Position numbers and translations under genes: made by a program. Below, piece by piece: positions 1 through 11,135 of a DNA stretch of 64,000 bases. Numbering within the stretch: the stretch's first letter is position 1; every line of letters begins with the position of its first letter. This stretch comes from Bugulina stolonifera (taxonomy: Eukaryota > Bryozoa > Gymnolaemata > Cheilostomatida > Bugulidae), in contig OW285195.1 in assembly GCA_935421135.1 (NCBI GenBank), forward strand, positions 2,666,001 through 2,730,000. The letters run 5' to 3'. A model generated the notes under the pieces. It was not told where the DNA came from. It did not search any database and was given only the letters and a program-made list of their open reading frames with translations.

Positions 1-935
1 GTTCCTCCCTCGGCTTCTAGCCCCCCTATCGGGTGGCCAGGGCGTCGGCATTGTTCATCGACGCCATGCGGAGTTGTACTGGGCGGTAATGATCCTTTTC
101 CTCCCTCGGCCCTGGGCCCTCTGTGGGGGTGTCCTTGACGTCGGCATTGATCATCGACGTCGGGCGCAGGTGTACTAAGTGATGAGCTTCCCGTTCCTCC
201 CTCGGCCCTGGATCCTCTGTTGGGGTGTCCTTGACGTCGGCATTGATCATCGGCGTCGGGCGCAGGTGTACTAGGTACTGAATTATTCGTTCCTCCCTCG
301 GCCCTGGATCCTCTGTTGGGGTGTCCTTGACGCCGGCATGGGTCATCGACGTCGGGCGGAGGCGTACTAGGCTTCATCTCAGGCATCGTCCTCAATGTAT
401 AAGGGCTTCCCGTTCTATTGACACACGGCCATTGATCTCGGCTGGTGTATACCTTAGCGGTATGGCAGTTTACGGAGCACTTGTGTTTAGTCAGGTAGGG
501 CATCCCTAGGATGCCATCTTCTGGTATGGAACCGATGAGGAACAGTTCTTGGCTAAAGGTGCGACCGACTACCATAGGTAGCCTTACCATTCCCTCGAAC
601 CTGAGAGTCGAGCCGTCGGCCATCTTGCCATATGGCTGACTTACTGGTAGGACCTCTAGGTCGGGTCTCTGCAGCTTCTTCAGGATGTGAGGTGATATTA
701 GGTTGGTCGTACAGCCCGTGTCCAAGAGTAGGGTTACATCTTGGCTACATAGTCGTCCTTGTATGTACAGGCTAGGTACATGCGGCCTCACATACGTCAC
801 TTGAGTCACTGTTTTAGAAGGGGGGTCGGCCTTGCCGACCGGATACTTGGGACGGTCTTCCGAGATGGAAATGTGAGAGGTGTGAGGAACTTGTAGGGCC
901 CGAGTGCCAGCCTCTACTGTCTCGGGCCGGAGCCT
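1..935 (-). CDS. Retroviral-type aspartic protease ORF (partial, -1 frame)
   Basis: This is the 5' part of the Pro reading frame, in the -1 frame relative to Gag and open from the slippery heptamer at 935-941 to the window edge. The active-site motif DTG followed by hydrophobic residues (LLLDTGCTTNLIS), and a later ILGMPYL-like segment (DGVLGMPYL), identify a retropepsin. Downstream residues form short tandem repeats containing CRRQGHP, described under the complete copy. No ATG is needed if it is expressed as a Gag-Pro fusion. It is truncated by the window, not by mutation. Confidence 0.8.
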
Positions 936-941
936 TTTCCC
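897..941 (-). promoter_or_regulatory. -1 ribosomal frameshift signal at Gag-Pro junction, copy A
   Basis: On the minus strand the heptamer GGGAAAA (941 to 935) sits in Gag frame as TCG-GGA-AAA. It is followed by six spacer bases and a perfect 8-bp stem, GGCCCGAG (928-921) with CTCGGGCC (904-897), closing a 16-base loop that contains the Gag stop. Heptamer, spacer and stem match the standard layout of programmed -1 frameshift sites, and the Pro frame is exactly -1. Confidence 0.75.
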
Positions 942-1774
942 GACTCGGGTACTGGCGGCTCAGGATATGTGGGGGGAGTGTTCCCATTGGTCCGTTGAGG
1001 AGGGGGACCAGGCTTTTTGCTGGTCTGCCAGGAGGGTCTGTTCCGAGGTCCTGGTGCTCTGGGGGCGTCTAGTAGTCCTCGAAGTCGTCTGACTTCTTGG
1101 CTGAGTGTCTGGATGGCCTCTTTCAGGTCGTTGATCCAGGTCAGGTCGGAGTCCACTGTATTTATTTGAGGTGTCTCCGGCTCGGGTTCTGTGACTGCCC
1201 TGATTTGGTGTGCTTTACTTCCACGGGAAGGTCCCTTGACGAGCAGGAAGTCGTTTCCGGCTCGGACGGCCGAGTCCACATCTCTGGGGTTTATTGCCAA
1301 GAGGTGTCTCTGTAGGTGTCCGTCCTCAAGAGAGTTACTGAAGTTTTCCACAGCCAATACCCGGCGGTGCGCTTCGGGTAGTTCCTGGAAAGCCACATGT
1401 ACAAGTTTCTTGACTAAGGTGGCATGTTCTTGTAATGACATGCCGGGATCTTTCCACAGCTGTATGAGCTGGAGTCTAGCTTCTTTATCAGTTAACCCGT
1501 ATCGGGCGCGTAGAGCTTCGAAGATCCCTTCTGAGGTGCCGGGTCGGCCACATTCTTGTGCCGGTCCCTTGAGGGCCTCTCTTAGGTGAAGGTACATGGC
1601 TGCCGGGCTCCAGTTGTTTGCCTCGGCTATGGTCAGGAACTGTTCTATAAAGAACTCGACGTCTCCTTGTCTGTCGAACTGTGGTGTCTTGAAAGAGGGT
1701 TGAGGCGGCTGAGGTCGAGCTACTTCTATGTACTGTCCGATTACCTCTACTAGCCTGTCTATATCGCTGGCCAT
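914..1774 (-). CDS. gag: Ty3/gypsy-type Gag protein
   Basis: A 286-residue ORF begins with ATG at 1774. The central part, about residues 25-170, has the pattern of a Ty3/gypsy Gag capsid domain: a VEFFIEQFLTIAEANNW helix segment, YLHLREALKG, ARYGLTDKEA and the LQEHATLVKKL segment. The C-terminus is proline-rich and basic. No CCHC zinc knuckle is present, which is unusual for Gag and suggests RNA binding is carried elsewhere. The frame ends at TAG inside the loop of a predicted frameshift hairpin, so Pro is probably made by -1 slippage. The protein should assemble the particle that packages element RNA. It differs from copy B at a few residues only. Confidence 0.85.
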   Translation of the reverse strand: MASDIDRLVEVIGQYIEVARPQPPQPSFKTPQFDRQGDVEFFIEQFLTIAEANNWSPAAMYLHLREALKGPAQECGRPGTSEGIFEALRARYGLTDKEARLQLIQLWKDPGMSLQEHATLVKKLVHVAFQELPEAHRRVLAVENFSNSLEDGHLQRHLLAINPRDVDSAVRAGNDFLLVKGPSRGSKAHQIRAVTEPEPETPQINTVDSDLTWINDLKEAIQTLSQEVRRLRGLLDAPRAPGPRNRPSWQTSKKPGPPPQRTNGNTPPTYPEPPVPESGKGSGPRQ

Positions 1775-2432
1775 TGCTGAGTATAGATGGAGCCTCTTTA
1801 GTGAATGGGACGTGTCGTCCTCAGTTGGATGTCTGTAGGGTGTCGGGTAGTTAGTTAACTACCGTAGTTTGTTAGGCCGGGTCGGCCTGATGGTCGTACT
1901 GAGTACCGTCAATCTATTCTGGATCCGAGGTCGGTCTTTGATTGAAGATCCGGCGTAGGTCGGGCTACATCCAGCGGAACCACGAGAATTATGGGTGCAC
2001 TTTAGCGTTTGTCACCTTCTCGTATCCAAGGTTCCCGGGTCCGAGTCCTTAATCGCCGTAGAAGTATTGAAGAATGAGGTCGGTCGGGTTACCCGAGGCC
2101 GAGGTCACCTTCCTTCTCTTCGTATCGTAAGAGTACGACCTTAGAATCCCACCGCTGCCACCAATGTAATGGTTTCTGTGATTTGGTGCGGTCGTTCTTG
2201 GACGACTATCGACCCAGAAATGAAGTGCCTATGAGTGGAAATAGGACTTCGCATTACATGAAAGATCGAGCGGTCTCAGTAGCCCAAATACTACCAAAGA
2301 CGACCCATCTGATCTCAAGTCCGACCTTCAGACTATACAATGAAAGAGAGTAGTTCAACCTAGTAGGCGGTTCGCTAAGCGAATGACCTAGTAAAAGGAA
2401 GAGAAAGTCCCTGTATCAAGTATAGATGTGTC

Positions 2433-2576
2433 TTTATTGAAAGCCAAGTGTAGACTGAGACAATGAACAGTAAAACAGTGCCCTTTATATAGTATAAGGA
2501 CTTCCGGCCGACGTGACGTCGGGAAAAGACGACGTGTGGTCGTCCGGAAGTTGCGCAACAAGATGGCCGCCGGAAG
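2433..2576 (-). promoter_or_regulatory. LTR core promoter and polyadenylation signal
   Basis: Read on the minus strand, this part of the LTR has two ETS-type CCGGAAG sites (one each side, read on either strand, near 2544-2576), a YY1-like AAGATGGCCGCC on the plus strand at 2560-2571, a CRE-like TGACGTCG at 2514-2521, a TATATAAAG box at 2491-2483, and an AATAAA signal at 2438-2433. TATA and AATAAA about 50 bp apart imply a very short R region. The same layout recurs in the other LTRs of this family, for example TATA at 6515-6523 and AATAAA at 6569-6574 in the plus-strand solo LTR. Confidence 0.6.
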
Positions 2577-2912
2577 CCCGACGGCCGACCCAAAATAGGT
2601 CGGGTTCTACAAAAGTTGCTTATAATGGTCCAATTCATGTACAAAATGAATATCAATGGATTCTGAGAGGTCGGGCCTCTGTACATGGGTATAAAAGGCA
2701 TTAAAAAGACTTAGTAACATTCATGCAGTTATATACAGTTATATAGTGGAACAATACATGAATAAGTAGTGAGTGTGAACACATGGAGACACGTATATAG
2801 ACAGTAATTAATGGTTTGGACATGCAATACAGCTAAAGGTAAGTATACGAACACTAATTATGAGAATGTGAGTGTCAGATGAGTAGCGCTATAACAACTA
2901 CTGAGCACTTAA

Positions 2913-4602
2913 GGTTATGTAACTGGGGTTCTCAAAAATAAAATTCTTTTTAACACTATATAGGCATTACTACCTGGAAAGGCATAAGAAAAAAATTGGG
3001 AAGGTTTAAGAAATATTTTTCAAGTTATGGCCCATAGTAATTTTGGGGTCCGTTTACTACAGCTCCATTTTTATGAATGAAATGGCTAGACAGGGAACTC
3101 CGTCGTGAAGGCATGACACAATGTTACAGATGCAGAAGAATAATCAATCTCATTGACATAGTACTACATGGTGTATGGCTAACATATAATGCATGTTTTA
3201 ACAAGCTTTTTTCTGTTTTTGTATATGTAATATCTCATGCGAAACATGTGTGTGGTGTATATTCTTATAAAATACATAATATATCTACTATTCTAGGAAA
3301 TAATAAGGGCAGTTATTCTACTAGATATGTTTGTTGGGTTGTTTAGCAGCAGCTAGTGGCAGTCTAAAAGCCAACACAAAACAAAATATGAAAAAAATAC
3401 AATGATTTGATCCTAGATCTCATATTTGAATAATTACATGTACAGTGTGCTGCTCTGTGGTGGTCTAAATGGCTTGTATATGCGCAGTTTACTAGGAGTT
3501 ATCCCACCTTTTAATTAAGGGAAAACCTTGCTGCTAAGCAACTGACAGGTTCCGGAAGCTCCGCCCACCTTCATTCATAAAAACAAAATGGCTATAAGAA
3601 ATAGAAAAGTTGATCGTTTTTAAGCCAGTTAGCAGCATTAGGATGAGTGGATGTTCAATATTTAGTAAGATTGCAATGGAATATCATTCCACCAGTACTA
3701 TAAAACCTTTTAAACTGTAGAGCTTCTTTTAAATAGCTGCATGCCAAATTAAATTAGCAAATTAATATTTTATTTTCTCAAATTTGAACAAGTATTTTAA
3801 ATCTACTTTATTAACAGCTTTATTTGAATTATTAAGGATTTGTTTATATGTAGCCCCCATGATGAAAGCTTGCTGAAAATGAATTTGGTTAGATATCTGA
3901 GCAAATGCTGCTCTATTTCGCTGTAGTTGACGCCAAAAGTTGCTAATTTTAATTATGATAGTGGTTCAAAAAAGGGATTTCCCAGAGTTTTTGAAGCATC
4001 CACGAAGCCAAATAACTAATCAAAGACAAGCCCGCTTCTTCATGCTTCAATTGAGCTAAAACTATTAATAAATTGGCTACTACTGCAAAGTGAAGTGAGA
4101 TAGTTGACGCCAAAGTAATGTGAATAACGTAACGTAAATTGGCCAAAATCAAGAGGGGATAACTTCACATGATATACTTGCCCTGCAGTCTAATACTATC
4201 TTACCTGTTCCTAAACACTTATAGAAACACCTGCACATGCTAGTTTACCTTATGGAAAATAATTTATTCTACAAATAAGACAAAACTTGGATAAGGTTTT
4301 ACAGGCAAAAAGCCAGCATAAGAAAAAGTTCTAGGAGGCCATTATTTTATTTTATCTCTTCATAACACCAGCTTAGGTAAACATTCATGCATATTTAACA
4401 ACATTATGCAATAATTTAACTGAAAAATAAATTATTCCAGTAACAGCAGGCAAACTTCATAGCACTGTTTTCGGCCTTTGACCCCCTGTAACGTTGCGTC
4501 ATGTGACTTAATGCTAACACTGAAGCTGTCCAGGCCCTTTCAGACATGGTTGAATATGTGAGAAAAATTTTGAAAGAAAATTCAGACCCCAGTTACATAA
4601 CC
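2913..4602. mobile_element. TTAA-flanked non-autonomous DNA transposon (1,690 bp)
   Basis: A perfect 17-bp terminal inverted repeat, GGTTATGTAACTGGGGT, bounds a 1,690-bp AT-rich sequence flanked on each side by TTAA (2909-2912 and 4603-4606). The empty site, with a single TTAA, is present in both sister LTRs, near 55575 and 60435, so the boundaries are certain. No transposase ORF is seen inside; the longest frames are short and unconvincing. TTAA duplication is the hallmark of piggyBac, but the termini begin GG rather than the usual CCY, so the superfamily is left open. Confidence 0.88.
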
Positions 4603-4665
4603 TTAAGATGCGATGGAGCTTCGTCCGGGAGTTGGAGTCGTATACAAATGTCCTGTACCATCACA

Positions 4666-5176
4666 GTATTATGTCAATATAGTTAGTACAGCACATGTAT
4701 TATGTCAATATAGTCAGTACAGTACATGTATTATGTCAATATAGTCATTACAGTGTACATGTATTATGCCAATATAGACAGTACAGCACATGTATTATGT
4801 CAATATAGACAGTACAGCACATGTATTATGTCAATATAGTCAGTACAGCACATGTATTATGTCAATATAGACAGTACAGCACATGTATTATGTCAATATA
4901 GACAGTACAGCACATGTATTATGTCAATATAGTCAGTACAGTACATGTATTATGTCAATATAGTCAGTACAGTACATGTATTATGTCAATATAGTCAGTA
5001 CAGCACATGTATTATGTCAATATAGTCAGTACAGTACATGTATTATGTCAATATAGTCATTACAGTGTACATGTATTATGCCAATATAGACAGTACAGCA
5101 CATGTATTATGTCAATATAGACAGTACAGCACATGTATTATGTCAATATAGACAGTACAGTACATGTATTATGCTA
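4666..5176. repeat. 31-bp tandem satellite
   Basis: About 16 copies of a 31-bp unit with core CATGTATTATGTCAATATAG followed by TCAGTACAGT, with variants (gACAGTACAGC, cATTACAGTGT) in a fixed order. The retrotransposon inserted into this array; the same array lies on both sides of copy B (54091-54828 and 60496-61006). The order of variants here matches 60496-61006, showing common descent of the segments. Confidence 0.9.
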
Positions 5177-5297
5177 ATTAAGAGTTTTTAGTGTTTCTTC
5201 ATCGTAGGTATATAAACAAAACGTTGTCCAATTTTCTCTATGAGCTCCACTCAATATACTGACTTAGTACCTGCACTATGTGTGCACCTCTCATTGA

Positions 5298-5852
5298 CCA
5301 ATCAAAGACTGAATATCTTACTGGATAGTGCCTAGCTAGAGCTATTCAAAAAGGTCAAACAGTGCAAGAACAAGAGCATCTGCTACAAATTGATCTCAAC
5401 CAAAGGCAGTTCATGTCATCTGAGTAACCCAGTTAACCTTGTTATAAAGCGCATGGAAAGGTTTTTATTCAATAACTTTTCTATTAACCAAGAGTTTATA
5501 AATTCCTTCTACAATTTTAACAACATGATACTTAGCCACATATATTGACTTGTCTTTTTTGTTTAATTTAACTACATGGAGCAAGAAAACTTCTAATATA
5601 TTCGAGGATATACTACAGTGAGACGACAACTTCCTCATATTTTCTAAAAACACCCATGAGTGAATAAAGGTAGTGGGCAGCTTATTTTCCGGTATTTTTT
5701 TATAAATACACATGACATACTTGTGGTAAAACAATATTAGCGCTAAAAGAGAAATTAATAACTAAATTTAGCATAAATGGTTCCCAATTATCTTTCTTCG
5801 CTCATGCAAGAGAGGACAACTCAGGAAGACTACCAGCCTTTAAGGCTACTTC
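5298..5852. repeat. Dispersed repeat of about 550-580 bp
   Basis: This sequence is repeated in opposite orientation at 49635-50217, inside a gypsy integrase gene, and in the same orientation at 61128-61682. The 49.6-kb copy, which interrupts an otherwise alignable coding region, defines the unit. No terminal inverted repeat or coding capacity is evident; the 89-residue frame on the minus strand is probably fortuitous. It may be a MITE or solo element of unknown type. Confidence 0.6.
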
Positions 5853-6100
5853 CAGTTTAAATGAATTTGTATTATCGTCAATAGCATATCATGTTGACAG
5901 TGTGAAAAATACATATATGGCTAAAATTTAGACTAGTTTCAACTACTGTCTCCTATATCTTCCATGCGAAATGACAACCTACACACACTTTGCAAGCACT
6001 TTACCTGGGCTACCCATTCATACTGACTGTATTATATACATGTAATAGCACTAAGGATGTAGAACAATACAGAAGCAAACAAACACTGAGAATATAATAT

Positions 6101-6842
6101 TGTAATGGTACAGGACATTTGTATACTACTCCAGCTACCGGACAAAGCCCTACAGCACCCTAAGTGCCTAGTAGCTGCTCGTATACCTACATTCAATTAT
6201 ATTGCATGTTAAACCATTTAATTACTGTCTATATACGTGTATCCATGTGTTTATACCCATTACATACTGATGTGCATTCATGTATGATTATTACTAAGTC
6301 TTTTAATGCCTTTTATACCCATGTACAGAGGCCCGACCTCTCAGAATCCATTGATATTCATTTTTTACATGAATTGGACCATTATAAGCAACTTTTGTAG
6401 AACCCGACCTATTTTGGGTCGGCCGTCGGGCTTCCGGCGGCCATGTTGTTGCGCAACTTCCGGACGACCTTACGTCGTTTTTTCCCGACACTATGTCGGG
6501 CGGAAGTCCTTATACTATATAAAGGGCATTGTTTCACTGTTCATTGTCTCAGTCTTCACTTGGCTTTCAATAAAGACACATCTATACTTGATACAGAGAC
6601 TTTCACTTCCTTTTGTCAGGTCATTCGCTTAGCGAACCGTCTTCTAGGTCGGATCACTCTCTTTCAACGTATAGTCTGAAGGTCAGACTTGGAACCAGAT
6701 GGGTCGTCTCTGGTAGTTATTGGGCTACTGAGACCGCTCGATCTTTCATGTAACGCGAAGTCCTAGCACCACTCATAGGCACTTCATTTCTTGGTCGGTA
6801 GTCTTCCAAGGACGACCGCACCAAATCACAGAAACCATTACA
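6101..6842 (+). mobile_element. Solo LTR of the Gag-Pro family
   Basis: A 742-bp LTR in plus orientation begins TGTAATGG and ends CCATTACA, flanked by the 4-bp duplication ATAT. It is the reverse-oriented relative of the LTRs of copies A and B, with a TATATAAAG box at 6515-6523 and AATAAA at 6569-6574. No internal sequence remains, so it arose by LTR-LTR recombination. The same solo LTR with the same duplication is at 61931-62672. Confidence 0.88.
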
Positions 6843-6918
6843 ATATTATATGAAAGTAAGCAGGAATATATCATTGTACGTGACAATCGTTCTAGTATTC
6901 TGTTATCTCACTCTCTAG

Positions 6919-7205
6919 CAGGGCTGTAACAATTATTTTTGGCTGAGGGAGCAAAAAGTCCAGGCCGGAGTATAGGGCTGCTCAGACTGATACTAAAAGT
7001 AGCTTAAAATGTTTTCTATCAAATTCAAGTAGATATACAGAATCACAGGCCGTTGACACTGTCTTTCAGACAATAATTCTGGCCCTAAATTTGTGATCAA
7101 TGTACTCAAAGTTCCATTTTGAGATTTGACACCAACAAATATGTGTTTTGGACAGATTTCTGGGGTGGCAAACGCCCACCTTGCCCCCTGGTTGTTACAG
7201 CCCTG
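6919..7205. mobile_element. hAT-type MITE (287 bp)
   Basis: Terminal inverted repeats CAGGGCTGTAACAA bound a 287-bp sequence flanked by a perfect 8-bp duplication, CTCTCTAG (6911-6918 and 7206-7213). CAGGG termini with 8-bp duplications are characteristic of hAT elements. It has no coding capacity, so it is a non-autonomous MITE. The second copy of the duplicated segment holds it at 62749-63036. Confidence 0.9.
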
Positions 7206-7213
7206 CTCTCTAG

Positions 7214-9190
7214 TAATACTCCACTTACCTGCATTCACTGCATCTCACTCCTGTTTCATGAATCAGAAGGCTTGTCTTTAGACAAGGTAAACAGAACACA
7301 TGCAGACAAGGCAGTCCTCTTGGATCAACCAGTTGAGGGAAGAATTTACAGCAGTGACCACATCTGTAGCTTGTGGTAACTCTTGCTATTCTGCTGGCCA
7401 TCTTGGATTCACAATCCTCAGTCTATAAGTAGTAGGAATAAGTATGTAAACTGTATATATTATTAGCAGGGTATATTATAACTGATAGCATGAGTAGTAC
7501 AGTAGTTATATGATGGGTATACAGTCTACTTACTGTTACTCTTACACTCCAACTCAACTATCAAAATAAAACTGTTCTTACTGGAGCTGACTGCTGATAT
7601 GAAATGAAACTGCTGCCTATTTATATTGTATGCTGCATTATTCTATAGTGCTATACAAATATAATATTATAGAATTTCAGCCTTCCATAAACAGCCTCCT
7701 AGTTACAGTACATTGTAAAACACTATACTTGTTGTTTGCTTAGCATATGAGCCTGTATACCATTGTTCTCGATCAACATTGCAGTGCAATGTAACTTAGG
7801 CTATAAATACGAACCTTTTCTGCCCCAATGTCACATGACGTGCTGCAGTATGCAAAATTCCATTGACGTGACCTCTATGTCTTCAGCACTATTGTGCGCT
7901 ATCTAGACAAAGTAGTGATTGTAATTATAATGCAAATAGTTTTAGAGAATTGCATAATAAAAAACACTATGAGTACATACATGTATTTTTCCATATAAAT
8001 AAGATATGTTTTGGTTACAACTAGGTAAAATCAGAACCATTTGTATGTACATGCACGCACACACACACCTACACACACACATATGTATGATATACTTGTA
8101 TACACATAAATATAAAATGTTGTAGTTAGTATTACTTGTCCTTTCGATTAATTATTATTTGATATTGTAGAATGGATGTCGTGTATATATTGTACAAATA
8201 CTTGAAAATAAAGAAAATAGTTGACAAGGAAGAAAAACAATTAGGATGTAGAACCGGTAGTGTATGAATGTAACCAACTCCATTCTATACCATCTACTAA
8301 CAGTAAGCTAGATGTCTGTTGGCTGATTTCCAACTCACTTCTACGAACTAATGGTATTACATTGCAGATTGTCAAAGTAACCTTTGCCTCTTGTGGTAAA
8401 AAAAACTCTATTATGTATAATTTTTTTCTGCCAGAGTGTTAAACTGAGGCATATTGTATCGTCAGTGAAATGCCATTGCTAGACAAACACTACTAGTGCT
8501 ATATTATTATTATATTCCATGTACATTGTACAAATTTGTATGTTCAAACAATTCAGGAAGGTAATACTGATTTCCTTTCTTACTTGTATAATATTATAAC
8601 TTTTCATGTTTTGGGTGTTGTTGGACTACAGTGTCTGACCATTTTCCAGTATAAAACAGGTAGAATCATCGCTGTACAATCACAATGGGCAGATATTATT
8701 GGTTGTTTAATCTGCCTATCAAATTGTGGGATTGGTGTAGATTGTATGTTTTTCTTGTTGAGCAACGTCATTTTGAAACCTTCTACTAGTAATCTCATTG
8801 GTTAGAATTTGGTAAACAAGAGGCTATTCTTGTCTGGTCAGATAGTTCAACATAAGTTCATATACCATCGGAAACTAATTGCCTGTAATTTGATTAGTTG
8901 CATAAAATTATTCATCGCCTATTTCCCTACACGTGTTTGTGCGTCATTATTTCTTCGATAATATTGTCTGCCTAGTATTATATAATATAATTATCACTTT
9001 GTAAATAAAATTATATCTATTATTGCAACATAATGTTGTATTATTTATAAGGTAATATCTTATTATTTCTATGTTTTCCTAAATTACAATTCCATTCCTT
9101 GACACCATGACTTCTTGTTAAAAGGAAATGCACTCTCCTAACCCACTTTTCTTTTATTGTTACAAGCATGCCCTAATGAAAATACTTCAC
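7214..9190. other. No gene recognised
   Basis: AT-rich DNA with CA microsatellite at about 8053-8090 and only short, low-complexity reading frames. The duplicated segment ends at 8071. An 89-residue frame at 8536-8805 has no motif I recognise and is not supported as a gene. Confidence 0.5.
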
Positions 9191-9224
9191 AAGGATAGGG
9201 TGTTAGGGGAGTTTGACCATTTCT

Positions 9225-9715
9225 GTATATTATGATGTACTTTTAGGGAAGGATTTTATCTTTGAGCAGTCAGAGACTGCTTTTTTTAAAATCCATAAAA
9301 ATTTAGTCCCTGACTGGTGTCTCCACGGAACCAAATAGCCAGTGCTGTGAACAAAACATGCTACCAGTACACCAGCTAAGCCGCCTGAAAAGGGAAGCTT
9401 CACCGGCGAGGAATAGGCATGCTCTGAACGAACTTCATGCAAGACATCACTCTTATTACGGCCATCTTGCTATATATATATAAAATGTTAGGGTGTTTGA
9501 CCATCTTTTCTATATTATTATATATTTTTAGGTAAGGAAAGTTATTTTTGAGCGGTCAGAGACTTGTTTCAAATCACTGTGCTAGGCTACTACCTATCAT
9601 AGACGTCTCGGATTCAAACCACATTCGGGGGCTGGCATTTTAATGGACTTGAAACAGGTCTCCGGCCGCTCAAAAGTAAATTTATTTGCCTAAAAATACA
9701 TCATCACTAATTAGA
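9225..9715. mobile_element. tRNA-like SINE/MITE hybrid, rearranged copies
   Basis: Two partial copies lie head to tail. Both start with a GAGC(A/G)GTCAGAGAC terminus preceded by an ATTTTTAGG-like segment (9236 and 9520). The second ends near 9700 with the inverted terminus GTCTCCGGCCGCTC followed by CCTAAAAATACATCA. Inside the second copy a tRNA-type B-box-like stretch, GGATTCAAACC, lies near 9610. The same family occurs at 46688-47010 (best copy) and 52460-52620. Confidence 0.6.
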
Positions 9716-9989
9716 CATATTCATGTACAAAAATGTATATGTGTGAGCAATATTATCTAATTTATCTAGTTGTATCATGAACACCTTCAAGCACAATCCA
9801 ACTTCCGTAAGTAAAACACAAATTATGCTAAAACTTAAACACTATCCAAATGCTGGTATTACTTTAAGAATGAAGATTTGCAAGAGAGAGAGAACGCCGT
9901 ATAAATAAATATATACATTAACATGACTCGATCCCCGCAATAACTACATGTATTATGTAAAGTATTATAACCATACGGTCAACAAGACA

Positions 9990-11135
9990 TAACTGGACTG
10001 TGAGTGGTCCCCACAAGTACTCTTATAGAGAGTATCACATGCAGGCAGCCAATATAATATAGTTAGATTGTCAGCGGTCCCCACAAGTACTATTATGGAA
10101 AGTTACACATGCACACACTCAACATAATATAGTTAGACTGCTAGTGGTCCCCACAAGTACCCTTATAGAAAGTTACAGATGCACGCAGCCAATATAATAT
10201 AGTAAGACAGTTAGTGGTCCCCACAAGTGCTCTTATCCAAAATGTCATATGCACACAGTCAACATAATATAGTTAGACTGCTAGCGGTCCCCACAAGGGC
10301 TCTTATAGAAAATGACACATGCACACAGTCAATATACTATAGTTAGACATGCTAGCGGTCCCCACAAATAGTCGTATAGAAAGTATCACATGCACACAGT
10401 CAATATAATATAGTTAGATTGATAGCGGTCCCCACAAGTACCCTTATAGAAAGTTACAGATGCACACAGCCAACATAATATAGTAAGACTGTTGGCGGTC
10501 CCCACAAGTACTCTTATCCAAAGTGTCACATGTACACATTCAATATAATATAGTTAGACCGCTAGAGGTCCCACAAGTACTCTTATAGAAATTTACAAAT
10601 GCACCCATCCAATAAAATATAGTTAGAAAGTTAGCGGTCCCCACAAGTACTCTTATCTAAAGTGTCACACGCACGCAGTCAATATAACATAGTTGGACTG
10701 TTAGCGGTCCCCACAAGTAGTTTTATAGAAAATGTCACATGCACACAGTCAATAGAGTATAGATAGCGGTCCCAACAAGTACTCTTATAGAAAGTGTCAC
10801 ATGCACACAGTCAATATAATATTATAGTTAGCGGTCCCCACAGGTGCTCTAATAGAAAGTGTCACATGCACACAGCCAATATAACATAGTTGGACTGTTA
10901 GCAGTCCCCAAAAATACTCTTATGAAACGTATCACATGCACACAGTCAATATAGTAATAGTTAGCGGTCCCCACAAGTAGTCATATAGAAATTATCGCAT
11001 GCGCACAGTCAATATAATATAGTTTGACTGATAGCGGTCCCCACAAGTACTCTTATCCAAAGCGCCACATGCACACAGTCAATATAACATAGCTGGACTG
11101 TTAGCGGTCTCCACAAATAGTGTTATAGAAAGTAT
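9990..11135 (+). repeat. 68-70-bp tandem satellite
   Basis: About 16 units of roughly 68-70 bp, each containing GCGGTCCCCACAAGTACTC, TATAGAAAGT, CACATGCACACAGTCAATAT and ATATAGTTAGACTG. The array is interrupted by element C at 11136, within a unit. The same satellite occurs beyond element C at 14664-15296 but in reverse orientation. Confidence 0.9.

Larger units (their letters stand above)
1..4665 (-). mobile_element. Gag-Pro LTR retrotransposon, copy A (cut by window edge)
   Basis: The 5' half of a minus-strand LTR element is visible: an 807-bp 5' LTR (2165-4665 after removing a nested insertion), a primer-binding site directly inside it, Gag, and the first part of the protease ORF. The LTR is TG...CA bounded. 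The PBS on the minus strand begins TGGTGGCAGCGGTGGGA one base inside the LTR. The rest lies left of the window; the full copy at 54829-60495 shows what is missing. After the LTR the sequence passes into the 31-bp satellite, beginning GTAT, matching the 4-bp target duplication of the full copy. Confidence 0.88.
2165..4665 (-). repeat. 5' LTR of copy A, interrupted by a TTAA element
   Basis: The 807-bp LTR runs 2165-2912 and 4607-4665, with a 1,690-bp insertion and a duplicated TTAA in between. Minus-strand U3 is on the right, U5 on the left. It is nearly identical to the LTRs at 54829-55635 and 59689-60495, which preserve the uninterrupted site. The insertion falls in U3 about 60 bp from the outer LTR end and leaves the core promoter intact. 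Confidence 0.9.
1..8071. repeat. Segmental duplication, copy A
   Basis: This stretch aligns base for base with 57525-63908 in the same orientation, with scattered substitutions and a few small indels. The largest difference is the 1,690-bp insertion at 2913-4602 plus its TTAA duplication, present only here. Homology stops at a CA-rich microsatellite at 8071 (63908 in the other copy). The shared block contains part of an LTR retrotransposon, its satellite insertion site, a solo LTR and a hAT MITE, so the duplication is younger than all of these and older than the TTAA insertion. It may be a true duplication or two haplotypes placed in one contig. Confidence 0.9.

Noticed and set aside
2375..2701. 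108-residue frame repeated at 6306, 55039, 59899 and 62136
   Set aside because: It is present only where the LTR is present and spans the promoter and polyadenylation signal; orientation varies relative to the LTR transcript. It is LTR sequence, not a gene.
4666..5176. Possible CRISPR-like array
   Set aside because: Units are directly adjacent 31-bp satellite copies with no unique spacers, in a eukaryotic setting.
8536..8805. 89-residue frame with hydrophobic stretches
   Set aside because: No conserved motif, AT-driven composition, no splice or promoter support.
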